Positions 40,133 through 50,142 of a stretch of 50,674 bases of DNA are shown piece after piece; positions within the stretch are counted from its first letter, which is position 1, and each line of letters begins with the position of its first letter. The notes under the pieces are model-generated. The model did not search any database, was not told the DNA's origin, and saw only the letters and a program-made list of their open reading frames with translations. Location of the stretch: assembly GCA_026786275.1 (NCBI GenBank), contig JAJAYJ010000061.1:1-50674 (forward strand), in the 5' to 3' direction. A program made the translations under genes and the position numbers. The stretch comes from Nocardioides sp. Lineage in GTDB: Bacteria > Actinomycetota > Actinomycetes > Propionibacteriales > Nocardioidaceae.

Positions 40133-41001
40133 GCTGCCTCTCCCTTCTGCTTGGTCGTGCGCGTGGTGTGCGCCGCGATCCAGATCGCGAAGCCAACCAG
40201 ACCGCCGATGCCGACGACCCAGGCGAACAGGCCCTCGACGACGGGCCCGAGACCGCCGAGCTCGAAGCCGCCGTACTTCGGCAGCTCGCGCAGGGAGGTC
40301 AGGTAGGCGATGACGTCGCGCTTCTCGTCCGGGTTCAGGTTGCCGCCGGAGAAACTGGGCATGTTGCCCGGTCCGGTCAACAGCGCCTCGTAGATGTGCT
40401 CCGGTGTGGTGTTGCTGAGGTTGGGTGCGGCGCCACCGCGGGGCATGGCGCCACCCTTGCCGGCGTAGTTGTGGCAGGCCGTGCAGTTGGTCAGGAAGAT
40501 CTGGCCCCCGCGCTGGATGGCCTCCTCACGCTCGGTCTCGGAGAGGCCGGCCAGGCTGTAGTCGGCCTCGGCGGGCACGGCGGGTCCGGGCGCGAGGCTG
40601 GCGACGAAGGCGGCCATGGCCTCGATCTCGGCGTCGTCGTAGGTCGTGGGCTTGGTCGCACCCTGGGCGCCCGGCTGAGCCAGCGGCATCCGGCCGGTGC
40701 CGACCTGGAAGTCGACCGCCGCGGCACCGACGCCGGCGAGGGGCGGGCCGATGTTGGCGCCGTTGACGGTGAGGTTGCCCTCGCCGTTCTGCCCGTGGCA
40801 GTAGGCGCAGCCGACCAGGAACAGCTCGCGACCCTGCTCGACGAGCTCGGTGTCGCTCGCGGTGGTCTCGGCCTGGGCGGGCGCGAACGCGGAGTACAGG
40901 CCACCGGTGAGCAGCAGCCCGAGCACCATCAGCACCAGGCCCACGAAGGGGCGGCGACGATGCCGGGAGAGCCGGCCGGCGGAGCGGTTCAGGAGACGCA
41001 C
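40129..41001 (-). CDS. qcrC: Cytochrome bc1 complex diheme cytochrome c subunit
   Basis: Two CxxCH motifs (CAYCHGQ, CTACHNY), N- and C-terminal TM segments; 4-bp overlap with qcrA. Confidence 0.96.
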   Translation of the reverse strand: MRLLNRSAGRLSRHRRRPFVGLVLMVLGLLLTGGLYSAFAPAQAETTASDTELVEQGRELFLVGCAYCHGQNGEGNLTVNGANIGPPLAGVGAAAVDFQVGTGRMPLAQPGAQGATKPTTYDDAEIEAMAAFVASLAPGPAVPAEADYSLAGLSETEREEAIQRGGQIFLTNCTACHNYAGKGGAMPRGGAAPNLSNTTPEHIYEALLTGPGNMPSFSGGNLNPDEKRDVIAYLTSLRELPKYGGFELGGLGPVVEGLFAWVVGIGGLVGFAIWIAAHTTRTTKQKGEAA

Positions 41002-41056
41002 GACAAGTCCTTGCGGGTCTGGAGGGTCACAGCGGCGTTCGCGGTGGCGGGGGAGA

Positions 41057-41701
41057 TCACTTGATCAGGTAGATCGTCGCGAAGAGACCGATCCACACGA
41101 CGTCGACGAAGTGCCAGTAGTACGAGACGACGATCGCGCTGACCGCCTGCTCGTGGGTGAATCTCCTGGCGATCAGCGTGCGGCCCAGGACCAGGAGAAA
41201 GGCGATCAGACCACCGGTCACGTGGAGCCCGTGGAAGCCGGTGGTGAGGTAGAACATCGAGCCGTAAGCGGAGTCCTGGATGGTCACGCCCTCCTGCACC
41301 AGGTTGGCGTACTCGACGGCCTGGCCAGCGATGAACACCGCACCCATCAGGTAGGTCATCGAGAACCACTCCCGGAAGCCCCAGCCCTTGACCTGGAACA
41401 GGGACCCGGCCCGGCCGACCTGGCCGCGCTCGGCGGCAAACACCCCGAGCTGGCAGGTCAGGGAGGAGAGCACCAGGATCGTGGTGTTGACCGAGGCGAA
41501 CGGCACATCGAGGATGCCGGTGTTCTGCGACCACAGCTCGGGACTCACCGAACGGATGGTGAAGTAGGCCGCGAACAGTGCGGCGAAGAACATCAGCTCG
41601 CTCGAGAGCCAGACGATGGTCCCGACGGCGACCATGCTCGGACGGTCGTGATGACCGTGGAGCCGGGAAGCCGGGATAGTTGCAGAAGCAGTCGTCGCCA
41701 C
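41057..41701 (-). CDS. ctaE: Cytochrome c oxidase subunit III
   Basis: [48 protein letters not shown] start at 41701. Confidence 0.96.
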   Translation of the reverse strand: MATTASATIPASRLHGHHDRPSMVAVGTIVWLSSELMFFAALFAAYFTIRSVSPELWSQNTGILDVPFASVNTTILVLSSLTCQLGVFAAERGQVGRAGSLFQVKGWGFREWFSMTYLMGAVFIAGQAVEYANLVQEGVTIQDSAYGSMFYLTTGFHGLHVTGGLIAFLLVLGRTLIARRFTHEQAVSAIVVSYYWHFVDVVWIGLFATIYLIK

Positions 41702-41776
41702 GCAACCATTATGGCCCCTGCCCTCCACGCAGGCACCACACCCCCCGGGTTTCCCCGGGGTCATAAAGTTCACACC

Positions 41777-42748
41777 GTGATGCCCGCCCTGCTGCCCCTC
41801 GTGCCTGAGCGCCTGACCGGTGCGTTGGCGGCGGCCTCGGCCCAGGACGTGCTGCCGGCCTTCAATCCGAGCCGGCTGCTGAGCGAGGCGGGCCTGGCCC
41901 CGCTGCCGTTCGTCATCGTCGTGTGGGTGGGGGGCCTCTACCTCACCGGAGTGCACGTCCTGCACCGGCGCGGCGACCGGTGGCCGGTGGGCCGCACGAT
42001 CTCGTTCGTCGCGCTGGGCCTGGGGTCCTTCGCGTTCGCCACGATGTCGGGGCTCGCGGCCTACGACACCACGCTGCTCTCGGCCCACATGGTGCAGCAC
42101 ATGATCCTGTCGATGCTGGTCCCGCTGGCCCTCGCTCTGGGGGCGCCGGTCACCCTGGCGCTGCGCACGCTGCCCGCACGCCCCCGACGCTGGCTGCTGG
42201 CGGTGCTGCACTCGCCGCTGGCCAGGGTGCTGTCGTTCGCCCCGCTGACGTTCCTGCTCTACATCCTCTCGCCGTGGGCCCTCTACTACTCCGGCTGGTA
42301 CGACGCGTCGCTGGCGTCGCCGTACATCCACGAGGCCATGCACGTGCACCTGGTCTCCGTCGGCGCGTTGTTCTTCTGGCCCCTGATGGGCATCGACCCG
42401 CTGCCCGGGCGGGTGGGCTACCCGTTCCGGGTCCTGCTGACCGTGCTGACCCTGCCCTTCCACGCCTTCCTGGGCGTCACCATCATGGGCCAGCAGACGC
42501 TGCTCGGCGCGTCGCACTACCTCGCGCTGCGCGAAGGTCCGATGGCGTCGTGGTTGCCCGACCCGCTCGAGGACCAGCACCTGGCCGGTGGGATCCTCTG
42601 GGGCTCGGGCGACCTGATCGGGCTGGTGTTCTTCGGCGTGCTGTTCGTGCAGTGGGTGCGGTCCTCGATGGCCGAGGCCAAGCGGGAGGACCGGCGCCTG
42701 GACCTGATGGAGGCCCGCGAGCGCTCGAGCAGCACCGGGACGCCCTGA
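41777..42748 (+). CDS. ctaG: Cytochrome c oxidase assembly protein, CtaG/caa3_CtaG family
   Basis: [57 protein letters not shown]. Confidence 0.9.
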   Translation: MMPALLPLVPERLTGALAAASAQDVLPAFNPSRLLSEAGLAPLPFVIVVWVGGLYLTGVHVLHRRGDRWPVGRTISFVALGLGSFAFATMSGLAAYDTTLLSAHMVQHMILSMLVPLALALGAPVTLALRTLPARPRRWLLAVLHSPLARVLSFAPLTFLLYILSPWALYYSGWYDASLASPYIHEAMHVHLVSVGALFFWPLMGIDPLPGRVGYPFRVLLTVLTLPFHAFLGVTIMGQQTLLGASHYLALREGPMASWLPDPLEDQHLAGGILWGSGDLIGLVFFGVLFVQWVRSSMAEAKREDRRLDLMEARERSSSTGTP

Positions 42749-42790
42749 TCCCCTGATCCCCAGATCCGGTCGATGACCTACGATTCGGGG

Positions 42791-43219
42791 GTGAGCGGTG
42801 CGAGCGAGGCGACCTCGAAGACGGTGGCCCTAAGGGTCCTGGTCTACAGCGACGACGTGACCACCCGTCAGCAGGTGATCCTGGCTCTGGGACGGCGCCC
42901 GCACCCCGAGCTGCCGGAGCTGGAGTACGTCGAGGTGGCCACCGAGCCCGTCGTCATCCAGAACATGGACGCCGGGCACATCGACCTGGTGATCCTCGAC
43001 GGCGAGGCCGCTCCTGCCGGTGGCATGGGCATCGCCAAGCAACTCAAGGACGAGATCTACCAGTGCCCGCCCGTGATCGTGCTGACCGGACGGCCGCAGG
43101 ACGCCTGGCTGGCCACCTGGTCGCGAGCCGAGGCCGCCGTGCCGCGCCCGATCGACCCCATCCAGCTCGCCGACGCCGTCATCGCCCTGCTGCGTGCCCG
43201 GGTCCCCGCCACCCGCTGA
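42791..43219 (+). CDS. Stand-alone response-regulator receiver-like protein
   Basis: [36 protein letters not shown] receiver fold, no output domain; GTG 42791 preferred over ATG 42773 (see findings). Confidence 0.8.
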   Translation: MSGASEATSKTVALRVLVYSDDVTTRQQVILALGRRPHPELPELEYVEVATEPVVIQNMDAGHIDLVILDGEAAPAGGMGIAKQLKDEIYQCPPVIVLTGRPQDAWLATWSRAEAAVPRPIDPIQLADAVIALLRARVPATR

Positions 43220-43261
43220 CGGCCTCGCCGTCGTCACCGACCCACGCACCGGGAGCCCCGC

Positions 43262-44287
43262 ATGAGCAGCTGGCCCGAGGTGCTCAGCGCGCTCGTCGCA
43301 CGCCAGGACCTCACCGCCGCCCAGGCCTCCTGGGCGATGGGGGAGATCCTGTCGGGCGAGGCCACGCCGGCCCAGATCGCGGGCTTCGCGGTCTCGTTGC
43401 GGGCCAAGGGCGAGACGATCAACGAGGTCACCGGGCTGGTCGCGGCGATGTACGAGCGGCGGACGCCCATCACGGTGCCGGGCCGCCTCCTCGACGTCGT
43501 CGGCACCGGCGGTGACCGGTCCATGTCGGTCAACATCTCGACCATGTCGGCGATCGTGGCCGCTGCGGCCGGGGCGCGGGTGGTCAAGCACGGCAACCGG
43601 TCCGCGTCGTCGCAGTCAGGCTCCGCCGACGTGCTGGAGGCGCTGGGCATCCGGCTCGACCTGCCCGCGGCCCGGGTCGCGGCCGTCGCCGAGGAGGCCG
43701 GCATCACGTTCTGCTTCGCGGCCGCGTTCAACCCCGCGATGCGCCACACCGCGGTGCCGCGCCGCGAGCTCGGGGTCGCGACCACCTTCAACTTCCTGGG
43801 GCCGCTGGCCAACCCCGCGCGCCCGCAGGCCAACGCCGTGGGCTGCGCGGACCTGCGGATGGCGCCGGTGATGGCCGGGGTGTTCGCGGCCCGCGGGGTC
43901 GACGCCTGGGTGTTCCGGGGTGCCGATGGCCTGGACGAGCTGACCACGACGACCACCTCGTCGGTCTGGGTCGTGCACGACGGCCAGACCCGGGCGGTCA
44001 CGATCGACCCCTCCGAGCTGGGCATCACGCCGGCGACCGCCGAGGACCTGCGGGGGGGTGACACCGCCCACAACGCCGAGGTGGTGAGACGCCTGCTCGC
44101 CGGCGAGCCGGGCCCGGTCCGCGACGCGGTGCTGCTCAACGCCGGGGCGGCCCTCGCCGTGCACGCCGAGCCGGGCGCGGACGTCGTACCGGCCCTGGCC
44201 GCGGGGGTCGCCCGCGCCACCGCGGCGATCGACAGCGGTCAGGCTGAGTCGACGCTGGCCCGCTGGGTCGAGGCGTCCTCGGCCTGA
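43262..44287 (+). CDS. trpD: Anthranilate phosphoribosyltransferase
   Basis: [52 protein letters not shown]. Confidence 0.97.
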   Translation: MSSWPEVLSALVARQDLTAAQASWAMGEILSGEATPAQIAGFAVSLRAKGETINEVTGLVAAMYERRTPITVPGRLLDVVGTGGDRSMSVNISTMSAIVAAAAGARVVKHGNRSASSQSGSADVLEALGIRLDLPAARVAAVAEEAGITFCFAAAFNPAMRHTAVPRRELGVATTFNFLGPLANPARPQANAVGCADLRMAPVMAGVFAARGVDAWVFRGADGLDELTTTTTSSVWVVHDGQTRAVTIDPSELGITPATAEDLRGGDTAHNAEVVRRLLAGEPGPVRDAVLLNAGAALAVHAEPGADVVPALAAGVARATAAIDSGQAESTLARWVEASSA

Positions 44288-45798
44288 GCCTGCTCCATGT
44301 CCTCGCCGGGCACGTCACGCCACGGGCGGCGGCGTGCACCGGCCACCACGAGCGTGACCCCGAGGACGACCAGGGTGGCGAGCAGGGCGCGTGAGGGCGT
44401 GGCCCACGCCTCGGACCCCGCCTGCGGGCTCGTGCGGATCTCGAACCCGCGGACGAACCAGACGCTGGAGACGCCGGCGACGGCGGTGAGCAGGCCCATG
44501 ACCCACAGCGCGATGTCCGACGTGCGGGCCTGCGCGCGGCGCCGGTCCAGCACCGCTCCGCAGAGCAGGATCAGTCCCACCGCGAACGGCAGGCCGTAGC
44601 GGCCCTGCCACAACGCGCCCTGGGTCGGGTACGTCGCCACGGTCGCGGCGGTGGGCACGACGGCTGCCAGCAGCACCGCGAGGGCGAGCACGCCGCGCTG
44701 GCGCCGGTCGGCGTGCCGCACCGCCAGGCCGGCGGTGACCCACCAGCCCACGAACACGGCGGCGTACACCAGCAGCGGCGCCATGTGGTTGCGGCTAGGG
44801 AACGCCGCGACGGACTGGAAGACCCACAGGGCCATCTCCCGTGGTAGCACCGTCACGACCGACGGCAGGTCGACGTCGGTGCGCTCGGTCGGCATGTTCG
44901 TCGCCGCCAGGACGCTCCACGCGAGGGCACCGGCGGTGGCGGTCGCGACGACCGAGGCGCAGACCCACGTCGACCGTCTCCGCAGCAGGTCGGGGAGATC
45001 ACGACGCGCCAGCAGGGCGGCGACGGTCAGCACGGTGAGCAGGCACCAGAGTGGACCGAGGGTGCGGACGGTGACCATCGGGACCGCCGCCACCGTGGCG
45101 ACGAGGAGAAGCCAGCCGTGCGGGGCGCCGATCCGCACGCGGTCGACCATCGCGAGGAGGGCGCACCAGCACAGCACGGCGGCCGACATCTCGAGGCCGT
45201 TGGGCGCCACGACGGTGGAGGAGTACAGCAGCACCGGGGTGGCCGCCAGCACCACCGTCGTCGCGGGCCAGCTGGTGCGCGAGCACGCCTGGGTCACCGT
45301 GAGCGCCGCGGCCAGCAGGAGGGCACACAGCAGTGACGACGCGGCCCGCATCGCGTACAGCGCGGCCGCGCCCTCGAAGGGCAGTCCGACGACCCCGACG
45401 ACGGCGTAGTAGCCGGGGTTGTACCGGGAGGCCGAGGACCCGACGGTGGCCATGCCGTCCCGCACGCTCCCGTTCGGACGGCAGTTGTCCACCGTGGTGT
45501 AGACGAGGGCCTCGCACTCGGCCCGGGCGGCGGCGACCACCGAGGCCGGGACCTGCACGAGCTCGCCCCAGCCGCCCGGCGAGGCCTCGTGGGTGGGGGA
45601 GAAGTCGCCGTGGGCCACGGCTGCCGCCTTGAAGGCGTGGTCGTGCTCGTCGATGCCGGCGAACGGCGGGACGCAGAGGATCCAGGCCAGCTGGACCAGC
45701 AGGATCCCGGCCAGGGCCAGGACGAAGGTGCGGGCGGGTGAGCGGCCCGGGCGGGTCCGAGATCCTGGGGTCGGGGCCACGGCGACGGTCGTGCTCAT
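44239..45798 (-). CDS. DUF2142-type multi-pass membrane protein
   Basis: [34 protein letters not shown] with many TM helices; convergent 49-bp overlap with trpD. Confidence 0.8.
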   Translation of the reverse strand: MSTTVAVAPTPGSRTRPGRSPARTFVLALAGILLVQLAWILCVPPFAGIDEHDHAFKAAAVAHGDFSPTHEASPGGWGELVQVPASVVAAARAECEALVYTTVDNCRPNGSVRDGMATVGSSASRYNPGYYAVVGVVGLPFEGAAALYAMRAASSLLCALLLAAALTVTQACSRTSWPATTVVLAATPVLLYSSTVVAPNGLEMSAAVLCWCALLAMVDRVRIGAPHGWLLLVATVAAVPMVTVRTLGPLWCLLTVLTVAALLARRDLPDLLRRRSTWVCASVVATATAGALAWSVLAATNMPTERTDVDLPSVVTVLPREMALWVFQSVAAFPSRNHMAPLLVYAAVFVGWWVTAGLAVRHADRRQRGVLALAVLLAAVVPTAATVATYPTQGALWQGRYGLPFAVGLILLCGAVLDRRRAQARTSDIALWVMGLLTAVAGVSSVWFVRGFEIRTSPQAGSEAWATPSRALLATLVVLGVTLVVAGARRRPWRDVPGEDMEQAQAEDASTQRASVDSA

Positions 45799-46685
45799 GA
45801 CGCGAAGGCGTGCCGGGCGAGCCTGGTCACGGCACCGACGTCGGCAGTGCGCACCGCGGTCGGCAGCATGGTCAGGGCGTGCGCGCGCGACATCACGCGA
45901 GCGCGGCCGGCGCGAGCGGCCCGTGACCAGCCGACGTCCTGAGCCCGACGGGTGATGTCCGCGAAGTAGGCCCGTTCCTCCTCGAAGCGTCCGCCCGAGA
46001 CCGCCTGCACGCTGGAGAGCGAGGCTGCGTGCCGGCGGTACTCGAAGCAGACCTCGTCGTCGACCACAAGGGTGCCGCCCGCCAGCAGCACGTCGACGAG
46101 CAGAGCGAGGTCCTGCACGACCTGGTAGTCCGCTCGGAAGCCGATGCGTGCTGCGGTCTCCCGGTGCCAGCACAGGCTGGGGAAGTAGCACCAGTTGCCC
46201 CGCAGCAGCGAGGCGACCGGGTCTTCACCACGCAGGACGGCACGACCCCGGGGCCGCGAGCTCCGCTTCACGCGGTCCACCAGCGGCAGGCGGGCGTCAC
46301 CGGCACGGTCGATGATGCGTACGCCGGGCTGGATGACCTGGGCCCGGGTCGTCTCGACGAGCCGGTGCACGGTCTCGACGTAGGTCGGGAGAAGTCGGTC
46401 GTCGCACCCCAGGATGACGACGTACTCGGCGGTGGCGACGGACAGGGCGCGGGAGAAGTTCGCGTTGACACCGAGCGTGGTGGCGTTGTGCAGGACCCGG
46501 ATGCGCGGGTCGTGCAACGAGGTCACCCAGTCGTCGAGGCCGGGGTAGGGGTAGCAGTCGTCCAGGATCGTGGCCCGCCAGTCGGGGACGCCCTGGTCGC
46601 GCAGGGACCCGACGGCCTGGTGCAGGTAGTCCGGCGCGCCGTAGAACGGGATGACGAACTCGACGAGCGGCTGCGGCCCGGTCAC
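45795..46685 (-). CDS. Glycosyltransferase family 2
   Basis: VEFVIPFYGAPDYLHQAVGSLRDQ..NFSRALSVATAEYVVILGCDDRL GT-A motifs. Confidence 0.88.
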   Translation of the reverse strand: MTGPQPLVEFVIPFYGAPDYLHQAVGSLRDQGVPDWRATILDDCYPYPGLDDWVTSLHDPRIRVLHNATTLGVNANFSRALSVATAEYVVILGCDDRLLPTYVETVHRLVETTRAQVIQPGVRIIDRAGDARLPLVDRVKRSSRPRGRAVLRGEDPVASLLRGNWCYFPSLCWHRETAARIGFRADYQVVQDLALLVDVLLAGGTLVVDDEVCFEYRRHAASLSSVQAVSGGRFEEERAYFADITRRAQDVGWSRAARAGRARVMSRAHALTMLPTAVRTADVGAVTRLARHAFAS

Positions 46686-47053
46686 GGGACCACGGGGGCG
46701 GTGCGGTCCTCGCCCGGGTGCCGGAGGTCGACCTGCTGCTCCAGCAGGGCCACGCTCCGGGTCAGCACGGTGATGCGTTGCTCGAGCTCGTGGGCCCGGC
46801 GTCGCTGCAGCACGCTGCCGAAGGTGAACGCGACCACGCCGACGTACAGCACGAGGTCGGTCCCTCGTCCGACCCCGACGGACTGGGCCAGAGCAGTCAC
46901 GACCCCCGGGAAGAGGACCGCTACGATCCATCCCGCCGCGAGACCGAGGCCGGCCGCCCTGGTGAAGGCGAGCGTGCTGCTCCGACGTCCGCCGCGCAGC
47001 ACCCACCAGCACAGGGCGATGGCGCTCCCGACCAGGAACAGCTTGATGATCAT
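46682..47053 (-). CDS. DUF2304 domain-containing small membrane protein
   Basis: MIIKLFLVGSAIALCWWVLRGGRR..VGRGTDLVLYVGVVAFTFGSVLQRRRAHELEQRITVLTRSVALLE. Confidence 0.85.
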   Translation of the reverse strand: MIIKLFLVGSAIALCWWVLRGGRRSSTLAFTRAAGLGLAAGWIVAVLFPGVVTALAQSVGVGRGTDLVLYVGVVAFTFGSVLQRRRAHELEQRITVLTRSVALLEQQVDLRHPGEDRTAPVVP

Positions 47054-47754
47054 GGCGCCGTCTGGAGCTTGGCCACGGCGAGGTCGAAGAGCACGTTGAA
47101 CGCGTTCACGTTGCTCTGGCCCTTGGCCCGCGAGTAGTCGGTGTAGGTGATGGTGACCGGGTGCTCGACCCAGGACAGACGGTGGCGGCTGATGGCGGCC
47201 TCGAGCTCGCTGGCGTGGGCCATCCCCGGCTGGGTGATCCGGATCGTCTCCAGCGCGGCCCGGCTGAGGACGCGAAGCCCGTTGTGGGTGTCGGTCAGGT
47301 CGAGACCTGAGCTCCAGCGGGAGTAGTGAAGGGCTGCGAGGAGGATCATCCGGCGCAGCAGGGGGGCGCCATGGTCACCGTGGCGGACCCTGGAGCCCAG
47401 GACCACGTCGACGCCGGTGTCCTTCGCGACCTGCACCATGGCGTGGGCGTCACCCACGTCGTGCTGACCGTCGGAGTCGAACGTCACGACCCGCTCGGCC
47501 GTGGTGTGGCGCAGCGCGTAGTCGAAGCCGGTCTGCAGGGCCGCGCCCTGTCCCAGGTTGACGCTGTGCCGCAGCACCACGGCACCGGCGTCGCGGGCGA
47601 CCCGGGCCGAGTCGTCCCCGCTGCCGTCGTCGACGCAGACCACGTGGTCGAAGGTGCGCAGCAGCTCGGAGACGACGGCGGCGCCCACGGTGCCCTCGTT
47701 GTGCATCGGCACCACGACGACGGTGTCGCCCGTCGCTCGTGTCCTGCTGTCCAT
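47050..47754 (-). CDS. Glycosyltransferase family 2, polyprenyl-phosphate sugar transferase-like
   Basis: VVVVPMHNEGTVGAAV, VDDGSGDDS, LGQGAALQTGFDYAL, TFDSDGQHDVGDAHAMV. Confidence 0.92.
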   Translation of the reverse strand: MDSRTRATGDTVVVVPMHNEGTVGAAVVSELLRTFDHVVCVDDGSGDDSARVARDAGAVVLRHSVNLGQGAALQTGFDYALRHTTAERVVTFDSDGQHDVGDAHAMVQVAKDTGVDVVLGSRVRHGDHGAPLLRRMILLAALHYSRWSSGLDLTDTHNGLRVLSRAALETIRITQPGMAHASELEAAISRHRLSWVEHPVTITYTDYSRAKGQSNVNAFNVLFDLAVAKLQTAP

Positions 47755-47857
47755 GATGTGAGGCTAGGGCCGTGCGGACCCGTCGAGGAGGGGTCGCGGC
47801 GAATTGTGGTTGATCGGCGCGAGGAGTAGTCCGAGTGGGCCATGCCGGGCCCGTTGG

Positions 47858-48136
47858 TCAGTCCAGCCCGAGGGAGAACGCCGACTCGAGGTCGTGGCGA
47901 GAGTAGGCCCGGAAGGCGATGTGGGTCTCGGTGTCGGTGACGCCGGCCACCTTGTTGACCTGGTCGGCGACGACGTCGGCCACCTGGTCGTGGTTGCGGA
48001 CCCGGACCAGGGCGATCAGGTCGATCTGGCCGGTCACGGAGTAGACCTCGCTCACGCCGTCCAGAGCGGCGATGGCCTCGGCGACCTCGGGGATCCGGGC
48101 GACGTCGGCCTTCACGAAGACGATGGCGGTGATCAT
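47858..48136 (-). CDS. Lrp/AsnC ligand-binding (RAM) domain protein without HTH
   Basis: 92 aa MITAIVFVKADVARIPEVAEAIAALDGVSEVYSVTGQIDLIALVRVRNHDQVADVV. Confidence 0.9.
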   Translation of the reverse strand: MITAIVFVKADVARIPEVAEAIAALDGVSEVYSVTGQIDLIALVRVRNHDQVADVVADQVNKVAGVTDTETHIAFRAYSRHDLESAFSLGLD

Positions 48137-48163
48137 GGGTCGAAGGGTAGTGGAGCAGATCCG

Positions 48164-49957
48164 TCAGCGGGCGGGCCGGTGCAGCGTGGTCAGCTCGCGT
48201 CGCTCGGCGAAGGGAACCAGGGACTGCCGCGACACGTTGACGGCGTCGTGCAGGGCGACGTGCCGGGTGGCACCGCCGGTCGGGCACACCCACTCACCCT
48301 CGACGGCGACGAGACGGATGCCGGGCTTCTCCAGCCAGCGCAGCACCTTCTCGGTCTCCTCGGGGGTCGCGGCGGGCACCGGCCCCGGGGCGGTGCTCAC
48401 TGTCTCGGCGCCGGCCCGCAGCTCAGCGACGTACTGGTGGGCGTCGGCTCCGGGCGGGATCACGCCGGCCGCGGCCAACCGACCGAACCTGACCACGTGC
48501 ACGGCCCACCGGCCGTCGTCCTCGCGGCGGGTCGCGACCACCTCGGCGCACCCGGTCAGGGCCGAGAGACGCTGGGTGCGCGCCGCGGCCCGCACGAACG
48601 CGGCGAGCCGGTCGCGGTGCACCCCGGCCTCCTCGAACCTCTCACCCTCGGCCAGCTCGCTCATCCGGGCGTTGATCGCGTCGACGACGTCGTCGGGTCG
48701 CCGCAGCAGGGTGTCGCGCAGGCGTCGTACGACGGAGGCGTAGGTCGTGGCGTCGACGCTGCCGTCGCAGGGGGACAGGCACCGGCCCAGCTCGGCCAGC
48801 ACGCACGGGGACCGGGACGGCTCGCGACCGAACGAGTCGCTGCACTGACGCACCGGGAAGGTGTCGTGCAGTGCGGCCAGGCACTTCTCCGCGATCTTCC
48901 TAGAGCCGAACGGTCCGAGGTAGTCGGCGTCGTCGTCGAGGACCCGGGTGACCAGGGACAGCCGGGGCCAGTGCTCGCGGGTGAGCTTGAGGAAGTGCAT
49001 CTTCTCGGGATGGCGCGAGCGCCGGTTGTAGCGCGGCTTGTGCTCGGCGATCAGCCGCAGCTCGCGGACCTCGGCCTCCAGCGGGGTGCTGCACTCGATG
49101 CCGGTGACCGAGGAGGCCAGGTTGACCATCTCGCCCATCCGGGACCGCGTCTCGGAGGCGGTGAAGTAGGACCGCACCCGGGTGCGCAGGTCGCGCGACG
49201 TGCCGATGTAGAGCACCCGGGACCGGTCGTCGCAGAAGAGGTAGACACCCGGGGAGTGCGGCAGGCCCTCGGCGAGGTGGCGCTTGCGGCGCTGCGCGGT
49301 GCTGACCCGGGCCGAGAAGGTCTGCAGCTCCTCGAGCGTCACCACGCCGAGTCCACCGAGGCGCTCCATCAGCCCGTGCAGCACGTCGACCGTGGCGCGG
49401 GCGTCGGCCAGGGCCCGGTGGTTGGGGGTGGTGCTGGATCCGAAGACCTTGGCCAGCGAGGAGAGCTTGCAGTTCGGCGCGTCGTCACGGGTGATCACCC
49501 GTCGGGCGAGCCGCGCGGTGTCGAGCACCTCGAAGGTGGGCCAGGCGCGGCCCTGCTCGGCGTTGAAGTGCTGCAGGAAGCCGACGTCGAACGGCGCGTT
49601 GTGGGCGACCAGGACGGTCCCGGCGGCGAACTCGAGGAACGCGGGCAGCGCGGACTCGATGCCCGGTGCGTCGGCGACCATGGAGTTGCTGATGCCGGTC
49701 AGCACGGCGATGAACGGCGGGATCTCGCTGTGGGGGTTGACCAGTGTCTGGAACTCACCCAGGACCTCGCCCCCGCGCACCTTGACGGCGCCGATCTCGG
49801 TGATCATCGAGCCGGCCGCCGCCGAACCACCCGTGGTCTCGAGGTCGACGACGGTGAAGGTCAGCTCGCGCAGGGGACGGCCGAGCTCGTCGAAGCTGCG
49901 TTGCGACTCCCACCGGGAGGTCGCACTCTGGGTCGCACTCTGGGTCGCACTGGTCAC
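48164..49957 (-). CDS. DEDD (DnaQ-like) 3'-5' exonuclease fused to GIY-YIG UvrC-like nuclease domain
   Basis: FTVVDLETTGG, VAHNAPFDVGFL, HRALADARATVDVLH (DEDDh); SPGVYLFCDDRSRVLYIGTSRDLRTRVRSYF (GIY-YIG); UVR-like helix. Confidence 0.92.
   Translation of the reverse strand: MTSATQSATQSATSRWESQRSFDELGRPLRELTFTVVDLETTGGSAAAGSMITEIGAVKVRGGEVLGEFQTLVNPHSEIPPFIAVLTGISNSMVADAPGIESALPAFLEFAAGTVLVAHNAPFDVGFLQHFNAEQGRAWPTFEVLDTARLARRVITRDDAPNCKLSSLAKVFGSSTTPNHRALADARATVDVLHGLMERLGGLGVVTLEELQTFSARVSTAQRRKRHLAEGLPHSPGVYLFCDDRSRVLYIGTSRDLRTRVRSYFTASETRSRMGEMVNLASSVTGIECSTPLEAEVRELRLIAEHKPRYNRRSRHPEKMHFLKLTREHWPRLSLVTRVLDDDADYLGPFGSRKIAEKCLAALHDTFPVRQCSDSFGREPSRSPCVLAELGRCLSPCDGSVDATTYASVVRRLRDTLLRRPDDVVDAINARMSELAEGERFEEAGVHRDRLAAFVRAAARTQRLSALTGCAEVVATRREDDGRWAVHVVRFGRLAAAGVIPPGADAHQYVAELRAGAETVSTAPGPVPAATPEETEKVLRWLEKPGIRLVAVEGEWVCPTGGATRHVALHDAVNVSRQSLVPFAERRELTTLHRPAR
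49920..49951. repeat. 12-bp tandem repeat (GTCGCACTCTGG, ~2.7 copies) in N-terminal coding region
   Basis: Encodes SATQSATQSATS at the start of the DEDD exonuclease protein. Confidence 0.85.
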
Positions 49958-50142
49958 GGGACCGAACCTAGGTCCGGGCACCGACACCCACGGTGCTCCC
50001 GGCTCCGGGACACGCGGGCCGGTCTCCCGGACTCGCGTGGGTCGGCGCTCGCGCGCCCGCCTACGCTGGAGACCGAGGGGTCTGCTCCCGCTGAGCGCCG
50101 GACGTCGAGTGCCGACCCGACGCGCGGAGTGCAGGAGGTGCG

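Noticed and set aside
40850-41776. Upstream extension of the ctaG ORF
   Set aside because: Antisense to qcrC/ctaE and low complexity; the ctaG start is at GTG 41777 or ATG 41780.
48164-49957. Possible uvrC
   Set aside because: A GIY-YIG and UvrC-like region is present, but it is fused to an N-terminal DEDD exonuclease, so it is not canonical UvrC.
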